NCBI RefSeq assembly: GCF_026625985.1
Contig: NZ_CP113116.1
Coordinates: forward strand, 5,580,001 to 5,644,000
Direction: 5' to 3'
Length of the DNA: 64,000 nucleotides
Source of the DNA: Mycobacterium sp. Aquia_213
Lineage (GTDB): Bacteria; Actinomycetota; Actinomycetes; Mycobacteriales; Mycobacteriaceae
The notes below the pieces were generated by a model. That model searched no databases. It was given only the letters and a program-made list of their open reading frames with translations, and was not told the origin of the DNA. Of the stretch, positions 61,046-64,000 are shown piece by piece (position 1 is the stretch's first letter; every line of letters begins with the position of its first letter). The translations under genes were made by a program, and so were the position numbers.

Positions 61046-61266
61046 CGCTGCCCCCTCATGCCGGCGCCGCGCACCTCACGGCGCAGCGAATCGTGTCGCA
61101 CGCCTCGCACGCCTCCCCCTTGCACGGACCCCACATGTGTGATCACCGACTCCCTACTGGCAAGTAGTAACGGAGACCACAGGAATGTACCCGATGGCCA
61201 AGCAGGTGTGAACCGCATCCGCACAATTAACCCTTCGTCAACAACGGGCAAACGTTACAGTTTCTG
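61046..61266. other. fadD5-yrbE1A intergenic gap
   Basis: 221 bases with no coding potential that I accept. It is AT-richer around 61200-61290 and has a minus-strand TTGACG (61228-61233), but I cannot place a convincing -10. In M. tuberculosis the corresponding gap has been reported to hold an internal mce1 promoter. Confidence 0.4.
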
Positions 61267-62925
61267 TCAGCTTTCCTCTCTTGACGTGAAATCGCTTGAA
61301 GTAGCCTGCTTTTGGGTTGTGCCCGCGGACCCGTAGCGAACCCGTAGCTCAGTCTTCAGGACCTTGCCGGCCGGGTTGCGGGGCAACGCATCGACGATCT
61401 CGAGCGCCTTGGGGTGCTTGTAGCGGGCGAGGCGCTCGGTCAGGAATTCGTCCAGGTCATCCAGGCGCGGCCCGTCGGCACTGATCGCCGCGACCGCGAT
61501 CGGTACCTCGCCCCATTTCTCGTGAGCACGGCCGATGACCGCGACCTCGACGATGCCGGGGTGTTCGGCCAGCACGTTCTCCACTTCCGCGCAGTAAATG
61601 TTCTCGCCGCCGGAGATGATCATGTCCTTCTTGCGGTCCACCACCCAGACGTAGCCGTCGTCGTCCATCCGGACGAGGTCGCCGGAATGGAACCAGCCGC
61701 CCGCGAACGCCTCCGCGGTGGCCTCCGGGTTGTTCCAGTAACCGCTCATCAATGTCGGTGCCCGATAGACGATTTCGCCTACCTCACCGATCGGCACATC
61801 GTTCATGTTCTCGTCGACGACGCGCGCGGCGACCGTCGGGATCACCTTGCCGACCGATCCGCGCTTCCGGATGGCGTCCTCGCCGAGCAGCATGCAGGTG
61901 ACCGGAGACATCTCGGTCTGGCCGAACGCGGCCAGGATCTGGGTGCCGGGGAATGTCGCCGACATCTCCCGCAGCAGCGCATCCGGTGCGGGGGCGGCCC
62001 CCCAGGACATGATCCGCAGCCTCAAGTCGCGCGGTCGCGCTTGTTGTTCGGCGCAGACCGCCTGCCACTGAGCCGGAACCAGGAAGATGCCGGTGACCTT
62101 CTCCGCCGCCAGCACGTCGAGCAGCTGGCCCGGGTCGAACGCACCGAGCGGGTAGATCACCGTGGGCAGGCCCATCAGCAGCCCACCGAGCAGGTTGCCG
62201 ACGCCGGCGATGTGGAACAGCGGGACACCGATGAAGCCGACATCGTTGTTGATGTCGGCTCCGTTGGTGTAGAGCCCGGTCATCGTCTGCCCGGTCAGAT
62301 TGGTGTGGGTCAGCACCGCGCCCTTGGGACGCCCGGTGGTCCCCGAGGTGTACATGATCAGGGCCGGCGACTCGTTCGGGACATCCACCGGCTCGGCCGG
62401 GTCCGCGGGCTCGCCGATCAGGTCTTCGTAGCCGAGCACACTGTCGTCGGTCGAGCCGCCGGCCACGACCACCGTGCTCAGCAGCGGCTGGATGTCGCGG
62501 ACCCCGGTGGCGACCGGGGCCAGTACCGCTTCGGTGACCATCACCCGCGCTTCGCAGTCCTCGACCAGGAACCCGATCTCGGACGGGGTGAGCCGGAAGT
62601 TCAGCGGAACCGCGATACCGCCGAGCATGGTGGTGGCCAACATCGCCTCGACGAACTCGGTGCGGTTGAGCATCAGGATCATCACCCGGTCCCCCGCGCC
62701 GACCCCTCGGCGGCGGAGAGCTCCGGCCAACGCGCTGACCCGTCGCTGCAGGTCAGCCCACGTCAGGGTGCGACCCATAAATCGCAGTGCGACGGCCTGC
62801 GGCTGCATCAGCGCGTGCCGCTCGAGCTGGTTGACCCAGTTCTGCCGGCGGGCCAGATACGGCTGCTCGTGCGGGTGTGACGGCTGCGATGCTGGTGCCT
62901 CGTGGCTAGCAAGTTGCGCGGTCAA
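61267..62925 (-). CDS. fadD5: Fatty-acyl-CoA/AMP ligase FadD5
   Basis: 552 residues (Rv0166 554). Adenylate-forming enzyme activating fatty acids, working with the Mce1 importer. AMP motif YTSGTTGRPKG at 192-202, the core motif ILAAFGQTEMSPVT, and A7-A8 segments FHSGDLVRMDDDGYVWVVDRKK and SGGENIYCAEVE; catalytic Lys in PRNPAGKVLKTELR near the end. TTG start with GGAAGG six bases upstream. First gene of the mce1 operon, divergent from mce1R. Confidence 0.95.
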   Translation of the reverse strand: MTAQLASHEAPASQPSHPHEQPYLARRQNWVNQLERHALMQPQAVALRFMGRTLTWADLQRRVSALAGALRRRGVGAGDRVMILMLNRTEFVEAMLATTMLGGIAVPLNFRLTPSEIGFLVEDCEARVMVTEAVLAPVATGVRDIQPLLSTVVVAGGSTDDSVLGYEDLIGEPADPAEPVDVPNESPALIMYTSGTTGRPKGAVLTHTNLTGQTMTGLYTNGADINNDVGFIGVPLFHIAGVGNLLGGLLMGLPTVIYPLGAFDPGQLLDVLAAEKVTGIFLVPAQWQAVCAEQQARPRDLRLRIMSWGAAPAPDALLREMSATFPGTQILAAFGQTEMSPVTCMLLGEDAIRKRGSVGKVIPTVAARVVDENMNDVPIGEVGEIVYRAPTLMSGYWNNPEATAEAFAGGWFHSGDLVRMDDDGYVWVVDRKKDMIISGGENIYCAEVENVLAEHPGIVEVAVIGRAHEKWGEVPIAVAAISADGPRLDDLDEFLTERLARYKHPKALEIVDALPRNPAGKVLKTELRVRYGSAGTTQKQATSSDFTSREES

Positions 62926-62980
62926 CTAATACCTTCCCTTCACTCGCGCACCGCTTGCGACAGGTTGATATTTGATAAAA

Positions 62981-63006
62981 CATAGTGTTGTGTGGGTCAC
63001 ACTATG
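62981..63006. promoter_or_regulatory. Candidate Mce1R operator
   Basis: Inverted repeat with perfect eight-base arms CATAGTGT (62981-62988) and ACACTATG (62999-63006), ten-base spacer, in the 160-base fadD5/mce1R divergent gap. On the minus strand the arm runs into TATGTT, a -10-like box for fadD5. Binding by the GntR-type Mce1R is inferred. Confidence 0.6.
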
Positions 63007-63085
63007 GCCTTACCGCCCTGATGACAAGCCCCGATACGCCCTGAAAACTCCCTGAAATCGCCCCCCGAAAGCCCTGGCTAACGAC

Positions 63086-63781
63086 GTGAACGTACCTCTA
63101 TCTACGCGACCCCACGGCAGGCGGCGACAGCTGCGCCGGGCGCAGCTGTCGGATGAGGTCGCGGGTCACCTGCGGGCGGCGATCATGTCGGGGACCCTGC
63201 GTCCGGGCACCTTCATACGTCTCGACGAGACCGCGGCCGAACTCGGGGTGAGCGTGACGCCGGTGCGCGAGGCACTGCTGAAGCTGCGCGGTGAGGGCAT
63301 GGTGCAGCTGGAGCCGCACCGCGGCCACGTCGTGCTGCCGTTGACCCGTCAGGACATCGACGACATCTTCTGGCTACAGGCCACCATCGCCAGGGAACTT
63401 GCCGCGGCGGCGACCGACCACATCACCGAGGCCGAGATCGACGAGCTGGAGCGCATCAACAACTCGCTCGTGGTCGCCGTCGGCTCCAGTGATCCCGAGA
63501 CCATCGCGGGCATCGAGTTCTCGTTCCACCGGGTCTTCAATCAGGCCAGCGGACGGATCAAGTTGGCCTGGTTCCTGCTCAACGCCGCACGGTATATGCC
63601 GGTACTGGTATACGCCGGCGATCCACAGTGGGGAGTCGCCGCGGTCGACAATCACCGGCAGCTCATCGCCGCGCTGCGCCGCCGCGATACCCCCGCGGTG
63701 ATCGAGCACACGGTCTGGCAATTCACCGACGCGGCGCAGCGGCTGACCGGAATGCTGGACGGGGCCGGGATTTTCGGTTAA
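63086..63781 (+). CDS. mce1R: GntR (FadR-like) repressor Mce1R
   Basis: 231 residues. N-terminal GntR winged HTH (LSDEVAGHLRAAIMSGTL, LDETAAELGVSVTPVREALLKLRGEGMV; about 21-76) and an FCD-type helical effector domain (FWLQATIARELAAAATDHI, FSFHRVFNQASGRIKL, VDNHRQLIAALRRRD). In M. tuberculosis Mce1R represses the mce1 operon in the host. GTG at 63086. The divergent arrangement and the dyad at 62981 fit autoregulation plus operon repression. Confidence 0.94.
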   Translation: MNVPLSTRPHGRRRQLRRAQLSDEVAGHLRAAIMSGTLRPGTFIRLDETAAELGVSVTPVREALLKLRGEGMVQLEPHRGHVVLPLTRQDIDDIFWLQATIARELAAAATDHITEAEIDELERINNSLVVAVGSSDPETIAGIEFSFHRVFNQASGRIKLAWFLLNAARYMPVLVYAGDPQWGVAAVDNHRQLIAALRRRDTPAVIEHTVWQFTDAAQRLTGMLDGAGIFG

Positions 63782-63784
63782 CCG

Positions 63785-64000
63785 CTAGCTGGCGGCCAGC
63801 TGTTCGGCGCGCTTCTTGAGGTTGTCCGCCAGGTGATCGAGGACGTTGTTCAGCATCATCTTCACCATCGGCGCGGGCACCGGCAGCGACGGTTCGACGT
63901 CGATGTCCACCGTCAACAGGCTCGAGGCGCCCGTTTCCACGACGCTGAACAGCTGTTCCTGTTTCTTGAACAGCTCGCCCTGCTGCAGGACGGTCTGAAT
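63785..64000 (-). CDS. SRPBCC (START-like) protein, C-terminal fragment (Rv0164 type)
   Basis: Last 71 codons of a SRPBCC/polyketide-cyclase-like protein; the 5' part is beyond the right edge. The reading contains IQTVLQQGELFKKQEQLFSV, VDIDVEPSLPVPAPMVKMML and ends RAEQLAAS, matching the C-terminus I recall for Rv0164 (TB18.5). Such folds bind hydrophobic ligands; function unknown. Convergent with mce1R, three bases apart. Confidence 0.9.
   Translation of the reverse strand: MQTVLQQGELFKKQEQLFSVVETGASSLLTVDIDVEPSLPVPAPMVKMMLNNVLDHLADNLKKRAEQLAAS

Noticed and set aside
61190..61235. CRP-like half-sites in the fadD5-yrbE1A gap
   Set aside because: The GTGTGA and CGCAC parts are spaced by eight rather than six bases and only one arm fits.
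1..64000. tRNA/rRNA genes, CRISPR arrays, insertion sequences, phage attachment sites
   Set aside because: None seen. The only mobile-element-related feature is the 13E12-type HNH gene, which shows no terminal repeats or integrase neighbour.

Overview
The window is a high-GC actinobacterial chromosome segment that I read as a slow-growing, non-tuberculous Mycobacterium (species not determined). Gene order is the mirror image of the M. tuberculosis stretch from pckA (Rv0211) to Rv0164, and most proteins are recognisable orthologues of that block: MmpL3, MmpL11, Zmp1, RicR, MymT, SigG and the complete mce1 operon. Rv numbers are recalled homologues used as labels; no database search was run.

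Layout, left to right. 1-4717: start of pckA, a pair of P-loop/dynamin-like proteins (Rv0210/Rv0209 type), trmB and a NYN-domain protein. 4770-14456: envelope lipid and heme block with mmpL3, an AI-2E family permease, an YbhN-like membrane protein, the secreted hemophore-like Rv0203 homologue, mmpL11 and a small HTH protein. 14461-20683: omamA/omamB (orphan Mce-associated proteins), metallopeptidase zmp1, a molybdopterin oxidoreductase and its TetR neighbour. 20777-25069: an accessory cluster replacing Rv0193c-Rv0195, consisting of a TrmB-type regulator, a sodium:solute symporter with its DUF485 partner and a divergent nitrilase. 25066-31379: L,D-transpeptidase, MFS exporter and a copper locus (ricR and mymT, each with a palindromic operator) enclosing ilvD, an SPW protein and an O-methyltransferase. 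31415-36855: a bglS operon, monoacylglycerol lipase and sigG. 36892-43877: a second accessory block with an alpha/beta hydrolase, a LysR/EamA divergent pair, a 13E12-type HNH protein, and an amine-dehydrogenase-like protein divergent from an IclR-type regulator. 43900-47978: pirin, a YhgE/Pip-like membrane protein, lprO and a DUF1275 protein. 48017-62925 (minus strand): the mce1 operon fadD5-yrbE1A-yrbE1B-mce1ABCDEF-mam1ABCD. 63086-64000: mce1R and the 3' part of an Rv0164-like gene.

Much of the core block builds or transports the envelope: MmpL3 and MmpL11 export mycolate-type lipids, Mce1 imports fatty acids with OmamA/Mam accessory proteins, and Ldt cross-links peptidoglycan. The two accessory blocks look catabolic, each with its own regulator and recognisable operator-like repeats. 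The most interesting are the nitrilase/symporter/TrmB cluster, whose two divergent promoters flank a symmetric set of TTGTCGA boxes, and the structured 5' leader of mymT. Several genes appear to have leaderless promoters (TAnnnT 6-8 bases before the start codon). I saw no tRNA or rRNA genes, CRISPR arrays or insertion sequences.
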